From the NCBI RefSeq assembly GCF_013364235.1, contig NZ_CP054919.1:5726049-5790048 (forward strand): a stretch of 64,000 bases of DNA. Direction: 5' to 3'. Position numbers and translations under genes: made by a program. The stretch comes from Kitasatospora sp. NA04385. GTDB taxonomy: Bacteria; Actinomycetota; Actinomycetes; Streptomycetales; Streptomycetaceae. The notes under the pieces were generated by a model, which ran no database searches, was not told the DNA's origin, and saw nothing but the letters and a program-made list of their open reading frames with translations. Positions 49,818 to 58,834 of the stretch are shown in pieces (the first letter of the stretch is position 1; every line of letters starts with the position of its first letter).

Positions 49818-51035
49818 TCACTTACCACCCTCGAAGTGGGGGTTCTCCCAGATGACGGTGCCGCCCATGCCGAAGCCGATGCACATGGTGGTGATGCCGT
49901 AGCGGACGTCCGGACGCTGCTCGAAGCGGCGGGCCAGCTGGGTCATCAGGCGCACGCCCGAGGAGGCCAGCGGGTGGCCGAACGCGATGGCGCCGCCGTA
50001 CGGGTTGACCCGCTCGTCGTCGTCCGCGATGCCGTAGTGGTCCAGGAACGCCAGCACCTGGACGGCGAAGGCCTCGTTGACCTCGAACGCGCCGATGTCC
50101 TCGATGGTCAGACCGGCCTTGGCCAGCGCCTTCTCGGTCGCCGGGACGGGGCCGATGCCCATCACCTCGGGCTCGACGCCCGCGAACGCGTAGCTGACCA
50201 GGCGCATCTTGACCGGCAGGCCCAGCTCGCGGGCCACGTCCTCGGCGGCCAGCAGCGAGGCGGTCGCACCGTCGTTCAGGCCGGCCGCGTTGCCCGCGGT
50301 CACGTTGCCGTGCGGGCGGAACGGGGTCTTCAGACCCGCCAGCGACTCCATCGTGGTGCCCGGGCGCAGCGGCTCGTCCACCGTGGCCAGGCCCCAGCCG
50401 GTCTCGCCGACCTCGGGGTTGGTGTTGCGGATCGCGATCGGCACCAGGTCCGGCTGGATGTCGCCGTTGGCGTACGCCTTGGCGGCCTTCTCCTGCGAGC
50501 GCACCGCGAACGCGTCGCAGCGCTCCTTGGTGATGTGCGGGAAGCGGTCGTGCAGGTTCTCCGCGGTCATGCCCATGAACAGGGCGGACTCGTCGACCAG
50601 CTTCTCCGAGACGAACCGCGGGTTCGGGTCCACGCCCTCGCCCATCGGGTGCCGCCCCATGTGCTCGACGCCGCCGGCCACCACGACGTCGTACGCGCCG
50701 AAGGCGATGCCGCCGGCGGTGGTGGTGACCGCGGTCATCGCACCGGCGCACATCCGGTCGATCGCGTAGCCGGGGACGGACTTCGGCAGGCCGGAGAGCA
50801 GCGCGGCGGTGCGGCCGATGGTCAGGCCCTGGTCGCCGATCTGGGTGGTCGCGGCGACGGCGACCTCGTCGATCCGCTCGACGGGCAGGCTCGGGTTGCG
50901 GCGCACGAGCTCACGGATGCACTTGACGACCAGGTCGTCGGCGCGCGTCTCGTGGTAGATGCCCTTCGGGCCGGCCTTGCCGAACGGGGTGCGGACGCCG
51001 TCGACGAAGACGACGTCCCTCGCGGTACGAGGCAC
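49818..51035 (-). CDS. fadA: Acetyl-CoA C-acyltransferase (thiolase)
   Basis: A 405-residue thiolase from GTG 51035, preceded by GGGAGGAGAG. The acyl-accepting Cys is in YAIDRMCAGAMTAVTTTAGG, the active His in NPYGGAIAFGHPLASSGVRL, and the second Cys in TTMCIGFGMGGTVIW. It cleaves 3-ketoacyl-CoA, the last step of beta-oxidation, and runs directly into fadB, so the two probably form the trifunctional complex. A TAGATT box on the minus strand near 51105 may be the promoter. Confidence 0.95.
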   Translation of the reverse strand: MPRTARDVVFVDGVRTPFGKAGPKGIYHETRADDLVVKCIRELVRRNPSLPVERIDEVAVAATTQIGDQGLTIGRTAALLSGLPKSVPGYAIDRMCAGAMTAVTTTAGGIAFGAYDVVVAGGVEHMGRHPMGEGVDPNPRFVSEKLVDESALFMGMTAENLHDRFPHITKERCDAFAVRSQEKAAKAYANGDIQPDLVPIAIRNTNPEVGETGWGLATVDEPLRPGTTMESLAGLKTPFRPHGNVTAGNAAGLNDGATASLLAAEDVARELGLPVKMRLVSYAFAGVEPEVMGIGPVPATEKALAKAGLTIEDIGAFEVNEAFAVQVLAFLDHYGIADDDERVNPYGGAIAFGHPLASSGVRLMTQLARRFEQRPDVRYGITTMCIGFGMGGTVIWENPHFEGGK

Positions 51036-51164
51036 GGGGGCTCTCCTCCCAGGGGGACATGACGATGAGCGCACGCACCAGCGGCGCCGCTACGCCCACC
51101 AATCTACCCACGAGTAACAACGCCCGGCAAGAAGAGATGCGAACGGCGGAGGGAGAGCCCTGCC

Positions 51165-51190
51165 GGGGGCTCGCCGTTCCCCGAGCCCCT
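51165..51190. repeat. Solo arm of the dispersed element
   Basis: GGGGCTCG and CGAGCCCC flank an 8-base loop and match the right end of the ~150-bp element, here without its core. It lies 8 bp after the stop of the RNase D gene and may act as its terminator. Confidence 0.6.
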
Positions 51191-51197
51191 GACCGCC

Positions 51198-52433
51198 TTA
51201 CGCGGACGCCTCCCGGAACGCCTTCGCCAGGGCCGGCCCCACCAGTTCGGTCTGCCAGGCGCGGGCGCCCAGGGCGCGCAGGGCGAGGCCGACGGTCTCG
51301 GCGTCCGGCTCGGCCGGGGGCTCCCAGGAGACGCGGCGGACCAGGTCGGGGGTGATCAGGTTCTCCGCCGGGAGGTGGTACTGCTCGGCGAGGGCGGTGA
51401 CGGCGGCCCGGGCGCCGCTGAGGCGGGCCGCGGCGACCGGGTCCTTCTCGGCCCAGGCGCGCGGCGGCGGCGGCCCGTCGTGCGGGGCGGTCGCGGGCGG
51501 CAGCGCCGACTCGGGGATCTCCCGGGCCCGCTCGATCGCGGCCAGCCACTGGTCGAGCTGGCGCCGGTTCACCCGGGGCCCGAAGCCCTGGACGGCGATC
51601 AGCGCGGGCGCGTTGGCGGGCATGGCCAGCGCGGCGTTCACGATCGCGGCGTCGGCCAGCACCCGGCCGGGGGAGACGTCGCGCTCGCGGGCGATCCGGT
51701 CCCGGGTGAGCCACATCTCGCGGACCGCGGCCAGCTGTCGGCGGCGGCGGACCTTGTGCAGCTGGGAGGTGCGCCGCCAGGGGTCGACCCGGGGCGCGGG
51801 GCGCGGCGCGGCGGCCAGCGCGGCGAACTCCTGGTGCGCCCAGTCGAGCTTGCCCTGCCGGTCGAGCTCGGCCTCCAGGGCGTCGCGCAGGTCGACCAGC
51901 ACCTCGACGTCCAGCGCCGCGTAGCGCAGCCAGGGCTCGGGCAGCGGGCGGGTGGACCAGTCGACCGCGGAGTGCTCCTTGGCCAGCGACAGGCCCAGCA
52001 CGTTCTCGGTCATCGGGCCGAGGCCGACCCGGGCGAACCCGGCGAGCCGGCCGGCCAGCTCGGTGTCGAAGAGCACGCCGGGGTGCATGCCGACCTCGAA
52101 CAGGCAGGGCAGGTCCTGGGTGGCGGCGTGCACGACCCACTCGGCGTCGGCCAGCGCGGTGTTCAGGCCGGTCAGGTCGGGGCAGGCGATCGGGTCGATC
52201 AGCGCGGTGCCCGCGCCCTGGCGGCGCAGTTGGATCAGGTAGGCGCGCTGGCCGTAGCGGTAGCCGGAGGCCCGCTCGGCGTCGACGGCGACCGGCCCGG
52301 CCCCGCCGCGGAAGGCCTCGACGACGGCGGCCAGGGCCGCTTCGTCCGACACCACCGGTGGGAGTCCGTCCCGGGGTTCGAGGAGCGGAACCGGGGCGGT
52401 CTCTTCGGGGATGGAGGCTACGGCGTCGGTCAC
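51198..52433 (-). CDS. rnd: Ribonuclease D
   Basis: A 411-residue 3'-5' exoribonuclease. The DEDD residues are in PVAVDAERASGYRYG, WVVHAATQDLPCLFEVG and WLRYAALDVEVLVDL; the HRDC RNA-binding domain spans ~215-300 (RRRRQLAAVREMWLTRDRIA). The C-terminal ~100 residues are a second helical domain usual in actinobacteria. The function is RNA 3' end trimming. The GTG start is at 52433. It lies downstream of the LuxR-type gene and upstream of the fad operon, all on the minus strand. Confidence 0.92.
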   Translation of the reverse strand: MTDAVASIPEETAPVPLLEPRDGLPPVVSDEAALAAVVEAFRGGAGPVAVDAERASGYRYGQRAYLIQLRRQGAGTALIDPIACPDLTGLNTALADAEWVVHAATQDLPCLFEVGMHPGVLFDTELAGRLAGFARVGLGPMTENVLGLSLAKEHSAVDWSTRPLPEPWLRYAALDVEVLVDLRDALEAELDRQGKLDWAHQEFAALAAAPRPAPRVDPWRRTSQLHKVRRRRQLAAVREMWLTRDRIARERDVSPGRVLADAAIVNAALAMPANAPALIAVQGFGPRVNRRQLDQWLAAIERAREIPESALPPATAPHDGPPPPRAWAEKDPVAAARLSGARAAVTALAEQYHLPAENLITPDLVRRVSWEPPAEPDAETVGLALRALGARAWQTELVGPALAKAFREASA

Positions 52434-52651
52434 CCCCCAAGGGTACGTCGTGTGTCGCCGCCGGGAGTGTTGTCTGACTGGTCGGACCAGGTTCGGACAT
52501 ATGCCAGCCCGGGTTGGCCGCGGGTTCGGGCACCGGCCCGGCGGGGGAGCGGCCCGGCTGACGGGCCGTCACGGGCGGTCGCGGGCACCGGAGGGCGCGG
52601 CGCGGGCCCGGTGCGGGCGCGGCGAGGAGGCCGCCGGGCGGGCACGGCGAC

Positions 52652-52678
52652 GGCCCGGAGGAAACGTTCCTCCGGGCC
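52652..52678 (-). terminator. Terminator of the LuxR-type gene
   Basis: A perfect 12-bp stem, GGCCCGGAGGAA with TTCCTCCGGGCC, around three bases, about 20 bp beyond the stop at 52699. Confidence 0.85.
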
Positions 52679-52698
52679 GCCACCAGGGGTGATGCGGG

Positions 52699-53439
52699 TC
52701 AGTGGATGATGCCGGTGCGCAGCGCCACGGCGACCATGCCGGCCCGGTCGCCGGTGCCCAGCTTGCGGGCGATCCGGGCCAGGTGGCTCTTCACCGTCAG
52801 CGCCGACAGGCCCATCGCCACGCCGATCGCCTTGTTGGACTGGCCCTCGGCCACCAGCCGCAGCACCTCCACCTCGCGGCCGGACAGCTCGCGGTAGGCG
52901 GACGGCTGCGCGCCGGGCGCACCCGGGGCGCCGGGCGCGGCGCCGGGCTGGCCGGGGGCGCCGTGGTGGCCGGGCGCACCGGGGTGGTGGTGGCCGGGGA
53001 TGCCGGGACGGCGCATCCGCCCGGCCAGGCCGGCGCCGATCGGCAGGCCGGGGCGGCCGGGCATCGGCATGTTGGTGCGGGTGCCGGTCACCACGTAGCC
53101 CTTGACGCCGCCGGCCAGCGCCGAGCGGACCGCGCCGATGTCGTCGGCGGCGGACAGCGCCAGGCCGTTGGGCCAGCCCGCGGCGCGGGTCTCGGCCAGG
53201 ATGGTCAGGCCGGAACCGTCGGGCAGGTGCACGTCGGCGATGCAGATGTCGCGCGGGGTGGTGACCCGCGGGCGGGCCTCGGCGATCGAGGAGACCTCGA
53301 TGACGTCGCGGACACCGAGCGCCCATAGGTGGCGGGTCACCGTGTTCCGGACCCGGGGATCTGCGATGACCACCATGGCGGTGGGCTTCGTCGGACGGTA
53401 GGCGACCACGCTTGCGGGGTGCTCGAGAAGGACCGACAC
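52699..53439 (-). CDS. LuxR-type response-regulator-like transcription factor
   Basis: A 246-residue protein from GTG 53439 (VSVLLEHPASVVAYRPTKPT), which has GGAGG at the right distance. An atypical receiver domain (~25-140) keeps the phospho-Asp position (CIADVHLPDGSGL) but has only one residue of the acidic pair and no clear conserved Lys (GVKGYVVTG). A Gly/Pro/His linker (GIPGHHHPGAPGHHGAPGQP) leads to a full LuxR helix-turn-helix: LSGREVEVLRLVAEGQSNKA, IGVAMGLSALTVKSHLARIA. No partner kinase is adjacent. Phosphorylation-independent control is likely. Confidence 0.88.
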   Translation of the reverse strand: MSVLLEHPASVVAYRPTKPTAMVVIADPRVRNTVTRHLWALGVRDVIEVSSIAEARPRVTTPRDICIADVHLPDGSGLTILAETRAAGWPNGLALSAADDIGAVRSALAGGVKGYVVTGTRTNMPMPGRPGLPIGAGLAGRMRRPGIPGHHHPGAPGHHGAPGQPGAAPGAPGAPGAQPSAYRELSGREVEVLRLVAEGQSNKAIGVAMGLSALTVKSHLARIARKLGTGDRAGMVAVALRTGIIH

Positions 53440-53812
53440 CTGGGGCCTCCGGGGGGAGTGGCGGACGAACCCCGAGGGGGCGGTCGGAGCGTTCCGCGTC
53501 TGGAAAGGGTCACTGACACCTTCGGCATCAACCGTGCCCGGCTTTAGCGGGTGATCACGATCTGGTGAGTAACAATACGGACAAATCGCGCAGATGACCG
53601 GTACGACATGCTTGGAAATCGCACAGATTCGATCGATATCGACGCCACGACGATCGCGAACGTGCAGGTAATTGACCCAGAGCGCGCGCGAAGTCACACT
53701 CCGTCAGTCCTGCGGGTGGCGCCGGCCCCGGCGTGCCGGGTTGTCCCCCGGGGGTGTCTGGAAGGCCTGACGGCCGCTCGGCGGCCGGCCCCGGGAAGCG
53801 GCGCCCGCGGGG
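53440..53812. other. Regulatory intergenic region, locally AT-richer
   Basis: About 370 bp between two minus-strand genes. Positions ~53540-53690 are clearly less GC-rich than the rest and contain palindromes GTGATCAC (~53551) and TCGATATCGA (~53633), and a direct GATCGATATCGA-like cluster. It probably holds the promoter and operators of the LuxR-type gene. An open frame continues upstream of that gene through this stretch, but its composition argues against coding. Confidence 0.5.
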
Positions 53813-54466
53813 TCAGTGCGAGTTGCGCGGCCGGCGGCGGGCCGGCATCGGCACCACCCCGCCCAGCACGCCCGGCCCGTCGGCCGGCAGCGGCGCCGGC
53901 GCGGCCGGCGGCAGCCCCGCGCACACGCACAGCAGGTCGGCCCAGGCGGCCAGGTGCCGCTCGAAGCGGCGGTCGGCCGGCGTCCAGGACGCCCGCAGCT
54001 CGATCTCGGTGGACGCACCGCGCTCGGCCAGCGCGCCGAAGTACTGCGAGTGGCACCTGGTCACCGTGCCGGACGGCTCGGCGTGCCCGGCGGCGTGCGC
54101 CTGCAGCGCGTCCATCAGCCAGCTCCAGCCGACTTCGGACAGCAGCGGGTCGCCCGCCATCTCCGGCTCCAGCTCGGCCCTGGTCATGGTGACCACCCGG
54201 AAGTCCCCGTTCCACGCCTCCGGCGCCGACGGGTCGTGCAGCAGCACCAGGGTGCCGTCCGCCAGCTCCTCGCCGTCCACCTCGACCGAGGCGGAGAGCG
54301 CGAAGGCGTACGGGGCCAGCCGGCGGGGGGCGGGCTGCGGGGACAGCCGTACCTCGGGGCGCAGCCGCGCCCCGGTCAGCGCCTCGACCGCGTCGCGGAA
54401 CTCGATCGGCGCCGACTCCCTGCCCGTTCCTCCACCCTGCGCGGATTGCCCGCCGACCGCTGCCAT
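53813..54466 (-). CDS. DUF3000 family protein
   Basis: A 217-residue actinobacterial protein with the DUF3000 pattern: FRDAVEALTGARLRPEVRLS, RRLAPYAFALSASVEVDGEE, GTLVLLHDP, WNGDFRVVTMTRAELEPEMA, VGWSWLMDALQAHAA, YFGALAERGASTEIELRASW. It is conserved between hemE and a regulator in Streptomyces. The function is unknown, with no catalytic motif or membrane segment. It is divergent from hemE. Confidence 0.88.
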   Translation of the reverse strand: MAAVGGQSAQGGGTGRESAPIEFRDAVEALTGARLRPEVRLSPQPAPRRLAPYAFALSASVEVDGEELADGTLVLLHDPSAPEAWNGDFRVVTMTRAELEPEMAGDPLLSEVGWSWLMDALQAHAAGHAEPSGTVTRCHSQYFGALAERGASTEIELRASWTPADRRFERHLAAWADLLCVCAGLPPAAPAPLPADGPGVLGGVVPMPARRRPRNSH

Positions 54467-54638
54467 GACCGGAAGCCTAGGCGGCGCGGACCCGCAATCC
54501 GAGCACTTTCGTACCTCCGGCGTGCCGAAAACCCGGAAATCGAGCAGGTCGTGAGCGCGGCCCGGCCGACCGCCGTCCGAGGTGTCCGTTTTGCCTGCCC
54601 GCGGCCCCCGCTCGGGCGGGGGCGCACCGCCCCCGTGC

Positions 54639-54644
54639 GAGGAT
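54639..54644 (+). promoter_or_regulatory. -10 box placed for leaderless hemE
   Basis: GAGGAT ends seven bases before the GTG at 54652. Confidence 0.4.
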
Positions 54645-54651
54645 GTGACCC

Positions 54652-55731
54652 GTGAGTGAGACCCCCGCAGCCCAGTCCGGTCAGCGGCCCCGCGGCGCCG
54701 CGTACGACTCCGTCTTCCTGCGCGCCGCCCGCAACGAACCGGTGCCGCACACCCCCGTCTGGTTCATGCGGCAGGCCGGCCGCTCGCTGCCCGAGTACCT
54801 GAAGGTGCGCGAGGGCGTCCCGATGCTCGACGCCTGCATGCAGCCGGACCTGGTCAAGGAGATCACCCTGCAGCCGGTGCGCCGGCACAAGGTGGACGCG
54901 GCCATCTTCTTCTCCGACATCGTCGTCCCGCTCAAGGCGGTCGGCATCGACGTCGAGATCAAGGGCGGCGTCGGCCCGGTCATCGCCGACCCGATCCGCA
55001 CCAGGGCCGACCTCCAGCGGCTGCGCCCGCTCGAACCGGACGACATGCCCTACATCACCGAGGCGGTCGGCCTGCTGGTCGCCGAACTCGGCGCCACCCC
55101 CCTGATCGGCTTCGCCGGCGCGCCCTTCACGCTGGCCAGCTACCTGATCGAGGGCGGGCCCTCGAAGTCGTACGAGAACACCAAGGCGATGATGTACGGC
55201 GAGCCCGAGCTGTGGGCCGAACTCGTCGACCGGCTCGCGCAGATCACCTCCGCCTTCCTGAAAATCCAGATCGAGGCCGGCGCCTCCGCCGTCCAGCTCT
55301 TCGACTCCTGGGCGGGCGCGCTCGCACCCGACGAGTACCGCCGCTCGGTGATGCCCGCCAGCGCGAAGGTCTTCGACGCGGTCGCGCCCTACGGCGTCCC
55401 GCGGATCCACTTCGGCGTCAACACCGGCGAGCTCCTCGGCCTGATGGGCCAGGCCGGCGCGGACATCGTCGGCGTCGACTGGCGCGTCCCGCTCGACGAG
55501 GCCGCCAACCGGGTCGGCCCCGGCAAGGGCCTGCAGGGCAACCTCGACCCCGCCGTCCTCTACGCGCCCACCCACGTCGTCGAGACCAAGGCCCGCGAGG
55601 TCCTGCACGCCGCGCAGGCCCTGGGCGGCAGCCACCACATCTTCAACCTCGGCCACGGCGTCATGCCCACCATGGACCCGGACGCGCTCACCCGGCTGGT
55701 CGCCTTCGTCCACGAGGCCAGCGCCCGCTGA
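54652..55731 (+). CDS. hemE: Uroporphyrinogen decarboxylase
   Basis: A 359-residue enzyme converting uroporphyrinogen III to coproporphyrinogen III in haem synthesis. Signatures: PVWFMRQAGRSLPEY with the Arg residues that hold the substrate, FSDIVVPLKAVGIDVEIKGG, GFAGAPFTLASYLIEGG, LFDSWAGALAPDEYRR, GVDWRVPLDEAANR, FNLGHGVMP. It starts at GTG 54652, is divergent from the DUF3000 gene and leads a haem gene group with hemG and hemQ downstream. Confidence 0.97.
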   Translation: MSETPAAQSGQRPRGAAYDSVFLRAARNEPVPHTPVWFMRQAGRSLPEYLKVREGVPMLDACMQPDLVKEITLQPVRRHKVDAAIFFSDIVVPLKAVGIDVEIKGGVGPVIADPIRTRADLQRLRPLEPDDMPYITEAVGLLVAELGATPLIGFAGAPFTLASYLIEGGPSKSYENTKAMMYGEPELWAELVDRLAQITSAFLKIQIEAGASAVQLFDSWAGALAPDEYRRSVMPASAKVFDAVAPYGVPRIHFGVNTGELLGLMGQAGADIVGVDWRVPLDEAANRVGPGKGLQGNLDPAVLYAPTHVVETKAREVLHAAQALGGSHHIFNLGHGVMPTMDPDALTRLVAFVHEASAR

Positions 55732-55835
55732 GGCAAACGGGACCGGCGGCTCGCCGCCGCCCGACCCCTGTTCTCCGTCCCGCGCTGTTTACGCGGAGCG
55801 TCCGGCTGGCTACCGTGGATGACGGGGAGGGCGTC

Positions 55836-56114
55836 ATGAGCGGTCTGTTGCTGGTGCTCGGCGGGGCTGGCGTCGTGTGGATGTTCGTCCTGGGTGTCTT
55901 CGGCCACGACTGGTCGCTCGCCGGCCTGGTCATGCCGCTGTCGACCTTCGCGCTGTTCGCCTCGAACGAACTGCGCCGGGGCGAGGCCCGCCGGAAGCAG
56001 CAGGCGGCCGCCCTGGCGCGGGAGCGCAGCCGCCGGGAGGCGGCGGAGTGGGAGACCCCCGCCCGGCCCCCGGCCCGCCCCGGCGGGGACGGGCCGGACG
56101 CCGGGGCCGCCTGA
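55836..56114 (+). CDS. Small two-helix membrane protein
   Basis: A 92-residue protein from ATG 55836 after GGGGAGGGCGTC. Two hydrophobic segments (LLLVLGGAGVVWMFVLGVFG and SLAGLVMPLSTFALFAS) are followed by a charged helix (NELRRGEARRKQQAAALARE) and a Pro/Gly tail. I know no function; it is conserved in position after hemE in related genomes as far as I recall. It converges on the DUF4349 gene. Confidence 0.7.
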   Translation: MSGLLLVLGGAGVVWMFVLGVFGHDWSLAGLVMPLSTFALFASNELRRGEARRKQQAAALARERSRREAAEWETPARPPARPGGDGPDAGAA

Positions 56115-56132
56115 CCGGCGCCGCGTCCCGGA

Positions 56133-57238
56133 TCAGGCTTTGGCGTCCGCGTCCGCGTCGGCGTCGCCCTCGGTGCCGGTGCCGGTGTCGGTGTCCGGGG
56201 CGTGCGTCGGGCGGGGCAGGAACGCGGGAGCCGCCGGGACGGCGGGGCGGCGGGAGCGCAGGCGCCTGCGGAGCAGCCAGCCGAGCGGGGCGAGGACCAG
56301 CAGGAAGGGCGCGACGGCGGCCAGGCCCATCAGGAGGGCGCGGAGCAGGGCGACCAGGGCGTGCCAGCCGGCCGACAGGGCGCGGGCGACGGAGGCGAAG
56401 AAGCCGGTCTCCTTCTTCGCGGGCTCGACGTACCGCTGGGCGGGGGTCACCAGGTCCAGGGTCACCGTGGACAGCGAGGTGCGGGCGGAGAGCTCCTGCT
56501 GCTGGCGCTGCAGGGACTCCAGGTCGGACTCGCGGCGGGTCAGCTCGCTCTCCAGCGACACCACCTCCGACAGGCTCTTCGCGTCGGCCATCAGCGCCCG
56601 CACCCGGTCCACGCTGGCCTGCATGGACTTGAGCCGGCTGTCGACGTCGGCGATCTGCTGGGTGAGGTCGTCCGCCTTGCTGGTGAGGCTGAGCTGCTTG
56701 CCGAGCGCGCCGAGCCCGTTCAGCACGTCCTGGTAGGACGCGGACGGGACCTTGAGGGTCAGCGTGGACTGCAGGGTGTCGCCGGTGCCGCCGCGCAGGT
56801 TCTCCCCGGCGACGTACCCGCCCGCCCCGGTGGCCAGGTCGACCGCCTTGGTGCGGGCCTCGTCGACCGAACCGACCTGCACGGTCAGCTTCGCCTGGTA
56901 GGCGATCTGGCGGGCGGCCGCGGGCGCGGCGCTCCCGGCCGTGCTCCCGGCCGTTCCCGTGCCTGTGCCGGTTCCCGTCCCCGCGCCGGTGCCCGTCCCC
57001 GTGGTCGGGCCCGCCGCCGGCCCGCCGCCGGGCCCGCCTTCGCCGCGTCCCCGCTCCCGGCCCCGGGCGGCCCCGCCGCGTCGGCCGCCTCCCCGTCCGC
57101 CGCCCGGGCGTCGTTCCGGGCCACCGCCGGGGCGCCCGCCGAGGCCGACGAGCCGTCGGAGCCCGCGCTGCACCCCGCCAGCAGCAGGACCGCCGCCACC
57201 GCCCCCGCCGCGCCCGCTCTGCGTACCCGAAGGTCCAT
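56133..57238 (-). CDS. DUF4349 lipoprotein (reading frame broken near 57020)
   Basis: The ATG at 57238 follows GGGGAGGATG and opens a lipoprotein signal (GAVAAVLLLAGCSAG). The body, in another frame, is a DUF4349 protein: RQIAYQAKLTVQVGSVDEAR, TLTLKVPSASYQDVLNGLGA, LGKQLSLTSKADDLTQQIAD, a coiled coil (VVSLESELTRRESDLESLQR), LSTVTLDLVTPAQRYVEP, then a C-terminal membrane helix (ALLMGLAAVAPFLLVLAPLG) and an Arg-rich tail. The frames join within a G/C-only run near 57010-57050, so one base is probably missing there. An envelope protein of unknown function. Confidence 0.75.
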
Positions 57239-57421
57239 GTCGCATCCTCCCCGTGTCCCGGGACGGGCCGACCGCCCGCCCCCACGCGGTTGTGACGCGG
57301 CGGCCCCCGGAACGGACCCGCACCCCCGGTACCGGATCGATCACGCCGCGGACTCGCCCGGGTCTCGGGCGCCGCGGGGTCGATCCCGGGGATCCGGATA
57401 AGGACTGGAAGACTGATCGAC

Positions 57422-58834
57422 ATGGCGAAACCTCACGTCGTGGTGATCGGTGGCGGGATCGCGGGCCTGGCCGCGGCCGCGTTCCTCGGGGACGCGGCGG
57501 TGCGGGTGACCGTGCTGGAGGCGTCCGGACGCTTCGGCGGGAAACTGCGTGGCGGCGAGGTCGGCGGCGTCCGGGTCGACCTCGGCGCCGAGTCGATGCT
57601 CGCCCGCCGCCCCGAAGCGGTCGAACTGGCCCGCCGGGTCGGCCTCGGCGAACGGCTCGAACCGCCCACCACCGCCAAGGCCGCGATCTGGACCCGCGAG
57701 GGCCTGCGCCCGCTGCCCGGCGGCCAACTCATGGGCGTACCGGGCGACCTGGACGCGCTCAGGGCCTCCGGCGTGCTCACCCCCGAGGGCCTGGAGCGGG
57801 CCTTGCGCGAGCAGCCCGCCGAGATCGGCGAGGACGCCCCGATCGGCCGCTACATCGCCGACCGGCTCGGCCGCGAGGTCGTCGACCGGCTGGTCGAACC
57901 GCTGCTCGGCGGCGTGTACGCCGGGCACGCCGACGAGATCTCGATCCGCGCCGCCGTCCCGCAACTGCTCCAACTCGCCGGGCAGGGCGGCAGCCTGACC
58001 ACCGCCATCGGTGAGCTCGGCCGCCGCGCCACCGCCACCGGCCCGGTCTTCCAGGGCCTGGACGGCGGGCTCGGCACCCTGCCCGGGGCCGTCGCCGCGC
58101 ACGACCGCGCGCACGGCGCCGAACTGCTCACCGACCACCCCGTCGACGCCCTGCGCCGCACCCCCGACGGCTGGCGGGTCACCGCCGCCGGACGCGAACT
58201 CGCCGCCGACGCCGTCGTGCTGGCCGTCCCCGCCCCGCAGGCCGCCGCCCTGCTCGCCGCCGACGCCCCCGGCGCCGCCGCCGAACTCCGGCAGGTCGAG
58301 TACGCGTCCATGGCCCTGGTCACCCTCGCCTTCCGCCGCGCCGACCTCGCGGGCAGCCCGCTCACCGGCAGCGGCTTCCTCGTCCCTCCGGTCGACCGGC
58401 GCAGCATCAAGGCCTCCACCTTCTCCAGCAACAAGTGGGGCTGGCTGGAGCGTTCCGCCCCCGACGCCTTCCTGCTGCGCACCTCGCTCGGCCGCCACCG
58501 CGAGGACGCCGCGCTCGACCTGGACGACGCCGAACTCGTCGCCCGCTCGCTCGCCGACCTGCGCGCCGCCGTCGGCCTGCGCGCCACCCCGTACGACCAC
58601 GCCGTCACCCGCTGGCGGGCCGGGCTCCCGCAGTACCCCGTCGGGCACCTCGACCGGGTCGCCCGGATCCGCACCCGCCTCGACGCCCTCGGCGCGATCG
58701 CGGTCTGCGGCGCCGCGTACGACGGCGTCGGCATCCCCGCCGTCGTCGCCGGTGCCCGGCGGGCCGCCGAGCACCTCGCCCCCGCCACCCCCGGCACCGG
58801 AACCACCCGCACGGAAGGGACAATGGGCCCATGA
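57422..58834 (+). CDS. hemG: Protoporphyrinogen/coproporphyrinogen oxidase (HemG/HemY, CgoX type)
   Basis: A 470-residue FAD enzyme. The dinucleotide loop is VVVIGGGIAGLAAAAFLG, followed by VLEASGRFGGKLRGGEVGGV and DLGAESMLARRPEAVELARR. Also present are LVEPLLGGVYAGHADEISIR, FQGLDGGLGTLPGAV and the C-terminal FAD motif CGAAYDGVGIPAVVAGARRA. In actinobacteria this enzyme oxidises coproporphyrinogen III to coproporphyrin III in the route finished by HemQ, encoded right after with a four-base overlap (ATGA). An AAGACT box seven bases before the ATG suggests a leaderless start. Confidence 0.93.
   Translation: MAKPHVVVIGGGIAGLAAAAFLGDAAVRVTVLEASGRFGGKLRGGEVGGVRVDLGAESMLARRPEAVELARRVGLGERLEPPTTAKAAIWTREGLRPLPGGQLMGVPGDLDALRASGVLTPEGLERALREQPAEIGEDAPIGRYIADRLGREVVDRLVEPLLGGVYAGHADEISIRAAVPQLLQLAGQGGSLTTAIGELGRRATATGPVFQGLDGGLGTLPGAVAAHDRAHGAELLTDHPVDALRRTPDGWRVTAAGRELAADAVVLAVPAPQAAALLAADAPGAAAELRQVEYASMALVTLAFRRADLAGSPLTGSGFLVPPVDRRSIKASTFSSNKWGWLERSAPDAFLLRTSLGRHREDAALDLDDAELVARSLADLRAAVGLRATPYDHAVTRWRAGLPQYPVGHLDRVARIRTRLDALGAIAVCGAAYDGVGIPAVVAGARRAAEHLAPATPGTGTTRTEGTMGP

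Noticed and set aside
53440..53697. N-terminal extension of the LuxR-type regulator to an ATG at 53697
   Set aside because: Composition is AT-richer than coding sequence here, and a GTG with a proper ribosome site at 53439 starts the recognisable receiver domain. Kept only as a finding to check.
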